Below are positions 17,025 through 24,527 of a DNA stretch of 64,000 nucleotides, piece after piece. The DNA is from GCA-958296115 sp965222445 (lineage in GTDB: Bacteria; Chloroflexota; Dehalococcoidia; Lucifugimonadales; CAJWER01): the NCBI GenBank assembly GCA_965222445.1, contig CBDCTY010000002.1:3100001-3164000 (forward strand). Reading direction: 5' to 3'. Under the pieces are notes generated by a model. The model did no database searches. It saw only the letters and a list, made by a program, of their open reading frames with translations, and was not told the origin of the DNA. Numbering within the stretch: the stretch's first letter is position 1; every line of letters begins with the position of its first letter. A program made the position numbers and the translations under genes.

Positions 17025-17915
17025 CTAGGGGCTGAGGGCTACCTCTGAGAGCAGCTTGCTGGTGGAGACGATGTGCTTGTCCATGCGCATGGCCTTGGGG
17101 TCGATGCCGAGGGCAAGGCCGAGGAGCTGAGGGAGGTGGATGATGGGCAGGTCGATTGGCTGGTTCGCGGAGGCCGACGCCTGGGGCTGGTAGCCGTCGA
17201 GGTTCAGGTGGCACAGCGGGCACGGGGTCACCATCGCCTGCGCGCCGCCCTTCTTGGCGTCCAGCGTGTGGTTGGCAACCATCTTCACGGAGTTGGACTC
17301 GTTGATGGTGAGGATGGGGAAGCCGCAGCACAGGGTCTTGCCGGGGAAGTCAACGACCTCCGCGCCGACGGCCTCTATGACGCGCTCCAGGGAGTCCTCT
17401 CGCTCGGGGTGCTCGTCGAATCCCAGGGCCGACGTGGGCCTGACGATGTAGCAGCCATAGAACGGGGCGACCTTGAATCCCGTCAGGGGCCTCACGACCT
17501 GTGACCTGAGCTTTTCCAGCCCGACGTCCTCGACTATGACCCACATCAGGTGCCTGGGCTCGACAGTGCCCCTGTACTCCAGGCCCTCCTCGGCCAGGTC
17601 CTCGTTGATGGAGGCGAGGTATGCGGGGTCCGAGGTGAGGCGCTCGTTCGCCTGGGACATGACGCCCTGGCAGGTGCTGCATATATTGAGCAGGGGCAGC
17701 CCCGTCCGCTCCGCGAGCGCAAAGTTGCGGGCGTTGAGTGTGTCACCAAGCCGCAGGTTCTTCTCCTGGAGCACGCCGGAGCCGGTGCAGGAGGCGGAGC
17801 GCATCGGCTCGAACTCCAGCTCGATGCCGAGCCTGTCGCACACTTCCATGGTCGACGCGAAGAGCTCGGGAGCCGCGCCCCGGGAGACGCAGCCCGGGTA
17901 GAATGCGTATCTCAT
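17025..17915 (-). CDS. sdhE: SdhE/HdrB-like CCG-domain subunit of succinate dehydrogenase
   Basis: 296 residues with two cysteine-rich CCG domains, as in HdrB and in the SdhE subunit of non-classical succinate:quinone reductases. First motif: YPGCVS, then SASCTGSGV, then NICSTCQG; second: YGCYIVRP, then TLCCGFP, then TPCPLCHLNLD. The first motif has Ser-Cys where Cys-Cys is usual. It overlaps sdhB by 4 bases (ATGA). Located in the sdhABE order on one strand; it probably replaces the heme-binding membrane anchor as electron acceptor module. A true heterodisulfide reductase subunit is less likely, given the neighbours. Confidence 0.85.
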   Translation of the reverse strand: MRYAFYPGCVSRGAAPELFASTMEVCDRLGIELEFEPMRSASCTGSGVLQEKNLRLGDTLNARNFALAERTGLPLLNICSTCQGVMSQANERLTSDPAYLASINEDLAEEGLEYRGTVEPRHLMWVIVEDVGLEKLRSQVVRPLTGFKVAPFYGCYIVRPTSALGFDEHPEREDSLERVIEAVGAEVVDFPGKTLCCGFPILTINESNSVKMVANHTLDAKKGGAQAMVTPCPLCHLNLDGYQPQASASANQPIDLPIIHLPQLLGLALGIDPKAMRMDKHIVSTSKLLSEVALSP

Positions 17916-18868
17916 CTGTCCTCCACCTTCTCGAATATGCGGCGCACGTTGTCCTGCCCCGGGTTCTTACTGTGGATGATGGGCGGGCGCTTGCCGCTGA
18001 GCTGAGCCCGCAGCCCCACCGGCAGCAGCTTAATCATCTCAGGCACGTTGAACATCCCCTTGGTCTTGAGGGGCAACCGAAGCTCGTCGACGCGGCCGCT
18101 GTGCTCGACCATCTCGGTGAAGACCCTGGTGTGCCGGGCGCCGTAGGAGCCCGTGTAGCCGGCCTCCATCGCGCGGTCCCTCATGGCCATGATCCTGCCC
18201 ATCGGGTCGACGCCCTTGGGGCAGACCTCCACGCACTGCATACACCTCGTACAGTCCCACACGCCGCCGTACTCCACGAGATCGCCTAGCCGTGACTCGT
18301 CGGCGTCGTCGCGGGGGTCGGCGACGAACCGGTACGCCTTGGCGAGAGCCGCCGGGCCGAGGAAATTCTCGTCGACCTCGAGGACCGTGCAGTCGGAGAC
18401 GCACGCGCCGCACATGATGCATGCCATCACGCCGGAGAGGTGGAGCATGTCCTCGTTGGGGGCCACGTACTCCTCGTCGGGGCCTGGCGCAGGTCCCTCG
18501 GCCTGGAGCCACGGGCTGACGGCCCTCACCTTGTCCCAGAACGGCTGGAAGTCGACGACCAGGTCCTTGATGACCTCCATGTTGCCGGCAGGCTCGACGA
18601 CCACGGGAGCGCCGTTTCTGGCCACGTCGGCAATCTTGGTGTTACAGGCGAGCATGGCCTGGCCGTTGATGCGCATGGCGCACGATCCGCATATGGCGCT
18701 GCGGCACGAGCATCGGAGAGCCAGGGTCCCGTCGACGTCCTCGCGTATCTTGATCAGTCCGTCGAGGACCATCGCGCCATCGTCGAGATCGAGGGCGTAG
18801 TCCTGGAAGTAGGCCGCCGGGCTGTCGGCGTCCGGGTCGAACCTCTTGACGCTAAGGGTGACTTCCAT
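17912..18868 (-). CDS. sdhB: Succinate dehydrogenase / fumarate reductase iron-sulfur subunit
   Basis: 318 residues. The N-terminal ferredoxin-like domain carries the [2Fe-2S] cluster (CSCRSAICGSC...LAC); the C-terminal part has CIMCGACVSDC and CTRCMQCVEVCPKG for the two further clusters. Classical SdhB is about 240 residues; the extra length is a C-terminal tail (LPVGLRAQLSGKRPPIIHSKN) typical of the SdhE-containing type. It passes electrons from the SdhA flavin. The 137 bases between it and sdhA hold no gene. Confidence 0.93.
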   Translation of the reverse strand: MEVTLSVKRFDPDADSPAAYFQDYALDLDDGAMVLDGLIKIREDVDGTLALRCSCRSAICGSCAMRINGQAMLACNTKIADVARNGAPVVVEPAGNMEVIKDLVVDFQPFWDKVRAVSPWLQAEGPAPGPDEEYVAPNEDMLHLSGVMACIMCGACVSDCTVLEVDENFLGPAALAKAYRFVADPRDDADESRLGDLVEYGGVWDCTRCMQCVEVCPKGVDPMGRIMAMRDRAMEAGYTGSYGARHTRVFTEMVEHSGRVDELRLPLKTKGMFNVPEMIKLLPVGLRAQLSGKRPPIIHSKNPGQDNVRRIFEKVEDR

Positions 18869-19005
18869 GCGTGTCTATGCTCCGTCCGTATGGCGATCGA
18901 AGAAGGCCGCTGGGCTTATCTCTTGGTACTCGCGCGGGGCCAATGCGGCCTAACTTCGTGTCCAGCGCATGATTGAGGCTACCAGCGCAGCTGCCACTTG
19001 CTCCA

Positions 19006-20682
19006 TCAATAGGTCCGGGCCTGGGGCTGCCACTGGGTGATGACCACAGGCACGTACTCGACGGCTGGCCCCTCCTGTCCCTTTGAGAGCAGGATGTGCC
19101 TCAGCCAATTCTCGTCGTCCCGTTCCTGGATGTCGGTGCGGTAGTGGGCCCCCCTGCTCTCCTCGCGCTCCAGGGCGCCGAGGGCTATCGTCTCAGCGCA
19201 GTCCAGCATGAAGCCGAGCTCGAGGGTGAAGACCAGGTTCGTGTTGAAGGTCTTGCCCTTGTCCATGACTACGACCCGGCTGTAGCGGTCCCGGAGCTCG
19301 GCCAGCCTCGCCATCGCCTCCCTTATGCCCTCGCGGTCACGGAAGACGGCGAGCTTGTCGTTCATCGTCACGCCCATGTCGAGCCTGATCCTGCCGAAGG
19401 ACTCGCCGCCGCCGTCCCTGTCGAGCATCGCCTGCAGCTCGGCCTTCTCTGCCTCGGCCGCCGGATCGCCGATGGGCTTGTGACTCATCGACCTGGAGGC
19501 CTCCGCGGCGTGCTCGCCGGACCGCCGGCCGAATACGAGGGTGTCCAGCAGGGAGTTTGCGCCCAGCCTGTTGCCGCCGTGGACGCTGACGCAGGCCGCC
19601 TCACCCGCAGCGTACAGCCCCGGCACGCTCGTGAGGCCGTCGACGTCGGTCTTGACACCGCCCATCTGGTAGTGCATCCCGGGCCGGATCGGCACGGGGT
19701 CGGTCACCATATCCACGTTGGCGAAGTCGCGTCCCAGGTCACGGATCTGCGAGAGCTTCTCGTCGATGAGCTTCTCGCCCAGGTGCCGGCAGTCCAGGAA
19801 GACGCAACCGTTCTTTCCCCTGCCCTCGTTTATCTCGGTCTGCTCGGACCTCGACACGACGTCCCGGGAGGCGAGCTCCATCATGTTCGGGGCGTAGCGC
19901 TCCATGAACCGCTCACCGTCGGCGTTGATGAGGTACGCGCCCTCACCCCGTGCGCCCTCGGACATGAGGGCCCCGTTGCTCTTCAGGGTCGTCGGGTGGT
20001 ACTGGACCATCTCCATGTCCATGAGCGGGGCGCCCACCCTGTACGCCAGGGACATCCCATCCCCTGTGCAGATGAGTGCGTTGGTGCTGGGCTCGAAGAC
20101 TCGGCCCAGCCCACCGGCAGCGATGATGACGGCCTTGGCGCGTACCACGTGCACGCCGCCCGTTCGCATCTCCATGACGACAGCGCCGCAGCACTCGCCG
20201 TCCTCAACTACCAGAGAGAGGACGAACCACTCCTCGTACACCCTCACGTTGGCTTGTACGACCTGCTCGTACAGGACGTGGAGAAGGGCCTGCCCGGTGA
20301 AGTCGGCGACGAAGAAGGTGCGGGCCTGCCGCTGGCCGCCAAAGGCGCGGGTCCCGAGGCGGCCCTCTTCGTCCCGGCTGAAGATGACGCCCATGTGCTC
20401 CATGGCGATCACCTCGCGGCCCGCCTCGCTGCACATGATCTCGATGGCGTCCTGGTCGCCCAGGTAGTCGCTGCCCTTGACAGTGTCGTAGGCGTGGTCC
20501 TCCCAAGGATCCCCGCGCTCCGTGAGGGCTGCGTTGATTCCGCCCTGCGCTGCGTTGGAGTGGCTCCGCACGGGGTGGACCTTGGTGATGACCGCGACAT
20601 CGGCGCCGTTCTGCTGTGCGGCGAGGGCAGCTCTCATGCCCGCGAGGCCCGCGCCAATGACAAGAACGTCGTGGTCAAACAT
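19006..20682 (-). CDS. sdhA: Succinate dehydrogenase / fumarate reductase flavoprotein subunit
   Basis: 558 residues from ATG 20682, where homology begins (HDVLVIGAGLAGMRAALAA, dinucleotide-binding). Shows SHSNAAQGGINAAL (the His that binds FAD covalently is normally in this segment), QYHPTTL, ARGEGAYLINADGERFM (active-site Arg/Glu) and VHGGNRLGANSLLDTLVFGRR near the C-terminal third. With sdhB and sdhE it forms a three-subunit membrane-peripheral complex oxidising succinate. The frame is open 38 codons further upstream but these are not conserved. Confidence 0.95.
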   Translation of the reverse strand: MFDHDVLVIGAGLAGMRAALAAQQNGADVAVITKVHPVRSHSNAAQGGINAALTERGDPWEDHAYDTVKGSDYLGDQDAIEIMCSEAGREVIAMEHMGVIFSRDEEGRLGTRAFGGQRQARTFFVADFTGQALLHVLYEQVVQANVRVYEEWFVLSLVVEDGECCGAVVMEMRTGGVHVVRAKAVIIAAGGLGRVFEPSTNALICTGDGMSLAYRVGAPLMDMEMVQYHPTTLKSNGALMSEGARGEGAYLINADGERFMERYAPNMMELASRDVVSRSEQTEINEGRGKNGCVFLDCRHLGEKLIDEKLSQIRDLGRDFANVDMVTDPVPIRPGMHYQMGGVKTDVDGLTSVPGLYAAGEAACVSVHGGNRLGANSLLDTLVFGRRSGEHAAEASRSMSHKPIGDPAAEAEKAELQAMLDRDGGGESFGRIRLDMGVTMNDKLAVFRDREGIREAMARLAELRDRYSRVVVMDKGKTFNTNLVFTLELGFMLDCAETIALGALEREESRGAHYRTDIQERDDENWLRHILLSKGQEGPAVEYVPVVITQWQPQARTY

Positions 20683-20800
20683 GGCTAAGAATATACCATA
20701 GTTCGACCTCGTCGGCCTACGGAAGGCAGCGGTCCGAACGCGCCCACGATGGTATGAGATGGTGGTAGAGTCCAGGCCGACCCAGCGATTCGGCAAGGAC

Positions 20801-20860
20801 GGGGATGGGTTCCCGCCCCCAACTGCTCGGGGGCAGGCTCTGCGCGGGAACGACGACTAT
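20801..20860. repeat. CATTCCCGC palindrome, long form
   Basis: GGGTTCCCGCCCCCAACTGC...GGGGGCAGGCTCTGCGCGGGAAC: the outer TTCCCGC/GCGGGAA arms enclose the nested 23-bp hairpin. It lies just downstream of the broken gene at 20909-21738. Confidence 0.65.
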
Positions 20861-20908
20861 GCGCACAGGTTGTTGGCCCGCTTGGCCCGGTTGGGCGGCG
20901 GGGCAGGT

Positions 20909-21738
20909 TCAGACCCAGATTTTGAACCGGTTGGGTCTGGGGATGCCGGCCTCTCGCATCCTGTCGTTGGGCCGCTTTATCCAGATGCTCTCGCCCTTGG
21001 CCGCGGTCCCGGGAACGACGATCCGTCTGCGTCTGGTGTGGGAGAGGGTTGGGGTGAGGGTGAAGCGTCTTGTCGTCGTTCCCGTGACGACGGGGACCCA
21101 TCCCCATCCCGGCCACCCTGGATTCCCGCCTCCGCGGGAATGACGGTTATGCGAACGGAGTCGGCCCGGGCGAGCTCGTCGCGGGCGATGTGACCGATGA
21201 GCTCTTTGGCGGCCTCCATCCTGTTGTTGGGCCTGAAGCCTCGGACGACGCCGTGCATGACGTGCATGAGGAAGCTGACGACGGTCTTGCCGTGGTCGGT
21301 GCTCTCGCGCACGATGCCCGCGACACGGGGGTCGTCGGCTAGGGATGGCGCCGCGAGGGCCGAGGCGAGGTATTCGAGGGCGGCATGGCGCGTGGCGGTG
21401 GAGTTGTGGCCGTTGGCGTCCGGCCGGGGATGGGTTCCCGCCGTCGCGGGAACGACGGTGGTGGGGCTCTTGGTGCGCCGCTCGGCGTGGACGCACTGGA
21501 CGCCGGCCAACCGGGCTATGGCATCGGCCACGAGCTCGGGCGCGATCATATGGATCTGTTTAGCGGTGCCTCGCCTGTGGCATGCCTCGAAGCCTTCGTC
21601 GTCGAGCTTGCCGTTGGCGACGTCGAGGTAGAACTGGACGATGGTGTCCCCGTCGTTGGTCTTCTCGCGGACGATGTCGGCGAGTGAGCGGGGCTCGGTC
21701 TGCTCGGTGTTGGCCTGGTGGCCATTGTTATCAGACAT
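20909..21738 (-). pseudogene. Conserved hypothetical protein interrupted by palindromic repeats
   Basis: ATG 21738 opens a protein with two related segments: SLADIVREKTNDGDTIVQFY with the following helix, and AGIVRESTDHGKTVVSFLMHV with MEAAKELIGHIA. Between them a CATTCCCGC-type palindrome is translated in frame (TTVVPATAGTHPRP). After ..ELARADSVR a second cluster of palindromes enters (TVIPAEAGIQGG), the frame runs on to a stop at 20977, while what looks like the original C-terminus (ESIWIKRPNDRMREAGIPRP) continues in another frame to 20909. So at least one insertion was tolerated in frame and a later one broke the gene. Function unknown; the repeated segment is of a kind seen in uncharacterised Chloroflexota proteins. 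Confidence 0.6.
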
Positions 21739-22113
21739 ACGTTCTATTATGAGGGCGGAGTGGGGTGGTGTCAAGGGGGATTTTTCCACCGCAGAGGACG
21801 CAGAGGGAGAGGTAGTAGGGCTATGGAGACGGCCACGTAAGGACCTCTTTCAGGCGAGGATCCAAGACTACCGTGAACTTGGGAGATTCTTCCCAACTCA
21901 GGCGTTGGGACGAGCGAGACACCCCTCTTTGATCTCTCTTACCTGGCGGACGACATCGCACAGGACGGCTTGAGCTCTGTTGGCGCAGCGGTCGCAACCA
22001 GAGACGAAGACGACTTCGAGGGGTGTGGGACCAACGTTATCAACCCCTGGGCAGCCGGTTGATCACGACAGGGCGGGTTGTCAAACCCGCCCCTACCAGG
22101 AAGCCGTAGACAC
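21739..22113. other. Gap upstream of the broken gene, with GGGCGGGTT palindrome at its end
   Basis: No gene seen. 22064-22102 is a copy of the GGGCGGGTT/AACCCGCCC palindrome, ending 11 bases before the fpg stop codon, where it might serve as a terminator. Confidence 0.5.
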
Positions 22114-22932
22114 TCAGGTCTTGATGAGGAGGCCGGGCTGGCAATGGCGGCAGTAGCTGGTGATGCGCTGGTTGGCCGTTAGCTGGGTAATCCTGGCGCC
22201 GCAGCGTGGGCAGGGCTGCCCGCCCCGATTGTGTACCTTGAGGAAGTCGCGCGGCTTGAGCTGGATGTCGCCGCCCATCCGCACTCTCACCTCGTCGACG
22301 GCGTCCCTAACGACACTTCGGGCGGCTTCGTAGAGCCTCCTGAGCTCCTCGGGCGACAGTGCGGTCCGCTTCTTGAACGGGTATATCCCGGCCTCGAACA
22401 GCACCTCGTCGACGTAGGCGTTGCCTATGCCCGAGACCACCCTGCCCCTGGTGAGGACGCCCTTGATCTCGCCGCGGAAGGGTTTCATCCGCTCGGCGAA
22501 GTCCTCGAAGGTATCGGGAGCGAGGATGTCGACGCCGAGGGAATCGAGCTGGGGCACGTCGCTCATGCGGTCGGACCGCACGTAGTAGACCCTTCCCATC
22601 CTGCGGCCGTCGAGGTAGCGGAGCTGCCGCCCGCCGTCCAGCGACATGACGAAGCAGGTCTTCTTGTAGACGCGCGCGGAGGGTTCGCAATACTGGAAGG
22701 AGCCGGTGAGCATGGGATTGACGACGAGAGCTTCGTTGCCTGTGAAGTCGATGCCGAGGAACTTGCCCGTACGCCAGACACTCTCGATGCCGCACCCGGC
22801 CAACTCCGCGGGGTTGCCGGCCATGGGTCTGAGAACGCCGGGGCGCAGGACCTCGAAGCTCGTCACGCGCGCCCCGACCACCTCCCTGTCGAGGAGCTCT
22901 CGCATTACTTCAAGCTCGGGCGCTTCCGGCAA
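22114..22932 (-). CDS. mutM: Formamidopyrimidine-DNA glycosylase
   Basis: Excises oxidised purines. The mature N-terminus PEAPELEVMRELL supplies the catalytic Pro2 and Glu3; the helix-two-turn-helix contains GIGNAYVDEVLFEAGIYP; the C-terminal zinc finger is CPRCGARI...TSYCRHCQPG. Residues PEAPE rather than PELPE are also found in the plant/cyanobacterial and Nei-like branches, so Nei-type specificity is possible. 272 residues. Confidence 0.92.
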   Translation of the reverse strand: MPEAPELEVMRELLDREVVGARVTSFEVLRPGVLRPMAGNPAELAGCGIESVWRTGKFLGIDFTGNEALVVNPMLTGSFQYCEPSARVYKKTCFVMSLDGGRQLRYLDGRRMGRVYYVRSDRMSDVPQLDSLGVDILAPDTFEDFAERMKPFRGEIKGVLTRGRVVSGIGNAYVDEVLFEAGIYPFKKRTALSPEELRRLYEAARSVVRDAVDEVRVRMGGDIQLKPRDFLKVHNRGGQPCPRCGARITQLTANQRITSYCRHCQPGLLIKT

Positions 22933-22960
22933 TTGTGCTACCCCGTGCTGGGCATATGCG

Positions 22961-23350
22961 TTACGCGCCCATCTGTGCCGCGAAGCGTACCAGGCGCTCT
23001 ATGTATGCCTTTCGTGTGATGCCGCGGCGATTCGCCTCCGACGTGATTGTGTCGACCACGCCAGCGTCGAGGACCAGGTTGAGGCGCACACTCGGTTTAC
23101 CCCTCCGGCTCTCGACCAGCAGAATGGATGTCAACGCGCAACCTGCGGGGACCTCGATGTCTTCCAGTGCGCTAGGCGCAGGAATCGGATGTCCAAGCTC
23201 CTTCATGCTGTCCATCCAGTCGTACAAGGCTTCCTCGGCATGGCATATGGCCTCATCGATGGTGTTCCCCATAGCTACACAGCCAGGTAGATCGGGAAAC
23301 ACGACGCCGTAGTCGCCTCCTCCAGCTTCAATCAGCGCCGGATACCGCAT
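22961..23350 (-). CDS. hicB: HicB-type antitoxin
   Basis: 129 residues. The N-terminal partially degraded RNase-H fold (ALIEAGGGDYGVVFPDLPGCVAMGNTIDEAI..AEEAL) is the HicB pattern; the C-terminus (VRLNLVLDAGVVDTITSEANRRGITRKAYIERLVR) is a ribbon-helix-helix DNA-binding domain. It neutralises the HicA toxin and autoregulates the operon. It starts 3 bases after the hicA stop on the same strand. Confidence 0.88.
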   Translation of the reverse strand: MRYPALIEAGGGDYGVVFPDLPGCVAMGNTIDEAICHAEEALYDWMDSMKELGHPIPAPSALEDIEVPAGCALTSILLVESRRGKPSVRLNLVLDAGVVDTITSEANRRGITRKAYIERLVRFAAQMGA

Positions 23351-23353
23351 CTC

Positions 23354-23551
23354 CTAGTCCTCCCATCCCGCTGCCTTTGCGATGGAGCGGGCAACCTCGG
23401 GTTTGACTGTACGGTGTCGAGGCAGCGTGACAACTCCAGGGATACTCGCATGGTGGTAGATGTCGTGATTGGCACCGTGCCGACGCAGATACCAGCCGTC
23501 CTGCTCCAGTCGCTGCCTGATCCGCCGCGTTCGTGTCTCCACCGCGTGCAT
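23354..23551 (-). CDS. hicA: HicA-type mRNA interferase toxin
   Basis: About 65 residues from ATG 23551 (ATG 23572 also possible). A double-stranded-RNA-binding-like fold: TRRIRQRLEQDGWYLRRHGANHDIYHH with the catalytic His in GANHDIY, then VVTLPRHRTVKPEVARSIAKAAG. It precedes hicB in the usual hicA-hicB order. The gene's 5' edge abuts, on the opposite strand, the surviving tail of a sulfite-oxidase gene. Confidence 0.85.
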   Translation of the reverse strand: MHAVETRTRRIRQRLEQDGWYLRRHGANHDIYHHASIPGVVTLPRHRTVKPEVARSIAKAAGWED

Positions 23552-23570
23552 AATTGTAACACGCCGCGCC

Positions 23571-23753
23571 ATCGAGGCAGAGGACCTGCCGTGGACGCGC
23601 TTCGAGTTTACCTGGGACGCGCGACCTGGCGAGCACGTCGTCATGACGCGGGCCACGGACGAAGCGGGCAATACCCAGCCGGACGCCGTACCCTTCAACG
23701 AGAAGGGCTACCTGTTCAACCAGCCGGTGCCGCACCCGATTCGGGTAACGTAA
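23571..23753 (+). pseudogene. C-terminal remnant of a sulfite-oxidase-type molybdoenzyme
   Basis: About 60 codons reading IEAEDLPWTRFEFTW, then PGEHVVMTRATDEAGNTQPD, then FNEKGYLFNQPVPHPIRV and a stop. This is the end of the molybdenum-cofactor oxidoreductase dimerisation domain of the sulfite oxidase family (W-x-W, RATD-x-x-G-x-x-QP, N-x-x-GY-x-x-N). Everything upstream is missing and replaced by the hicA-hicB pair on the other strand. Confidence 0.75.
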
Positions 23754-24527
23754 GGGCCGGGTGATCCTTCGCTCAGTTCTGTAATGGTTCAGCCTCGTGG
23801 GGTGTACGGCCCAGATCCACCACCTGATACCAATTCATTTTGAGTGCGCCGTAAAGCCGTCATTCCCGCGAAGGCGGGAACCCACTCCCTGGCCGCACAT
23901 ATACGGCGGCATCACGGTGACTTGGTATGATTTGCACGGGCGGCGTGACGGACTGCCTCTGAGGCTATGGCTGTGCACCTTGCCGGGGATGGATTCCCGC
24001 CTTCGCGGGAATGACGGAGGTGGTGGATTTAGGTACGGGCTTCCTCTCCGTCAGGGGGGAAGCCCCCATCCCATGTGTCCGGTCGTACAGTGAGGGTGTA
24101 TGACGGCTGCCTCCCTTCCTCAGACGGGGCCTGTATTCCGGCTTCCGCCGGAATGACGATGGCCTAGCGGAGGCCACATAAGGGTATGAAAATGGGTGCG
24201 GGATTCTCCGTTGCCACATGATCGGTGGCAGGGACCGGGGATGGGTTCCCGCCCCCGACTTCTCGGGGGCAGGCTCTGCGCGGGAACGACGGTGTGGGGG
24301 GCATGCGGTTCATTTTCACAGCAATGACTATGGCCTAGTGGGGGCCACATAAGAGGATGAAAATGAAGCCTCCCCGTCGCTCCAGAATGGACTGGAATCC
24401 AAGGGCCCTGGGACTGGATACCGGCTTCCGCCGGTATGACGGTGTGGGGCGTGGATTCTGGCGAGCTTTCAATCGGCGGCGGCTCGGTGTAGGGTATTTG
24501 CAAGCACACACGTAGGGAGGGTTGTCG
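23754..24527. other. Repeat-filled intergenic region
   Basis: About 770 bases with no gene. Contains MITE copy 3 (listed separately), the flanking sequence homologous to 11916-12000, and a series of CATTCCCGC-type palindromes around 23990-24015, 24125-24160, 24240-24290 and 24390-24445, several of degenerate CTTCCGCCGG form. The minus-strand frame running back from 25022 is a shadow of the NHL gene extended by repeat sequence. Confidence 0.7.
23828..23927. mobile_element. MITE copy 3 (100 bp, TSD TGA), with known empty site
   Basis: TACCAATTCA...TTGGTA flanked by TGA at 23825-23827 and 23928-23930. The flanks, joined with one TGA, reproduce 11916-12000 almost base for base, which proves both the element boundaries and the 3-bp target duplication. 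Confidence 0.92.

Noticed and set aside
19096..20688. Long plus-strand frame opposite sdhA
   Set aside because: Shadow of the GC-rich sdhA third-codon positions; no recognisable domain. The same applies to the frames opposite groEL (55307-57073), moeA (57537-59252) and the second amidohydrolase (47400-48770).
23571..23753. Independent small gene on the plus strand
   Set aside because: No start codon or RBS fits; the residues match only the end of the sulfite-oxidase dimerisation domain, so it is listed as a remnant.
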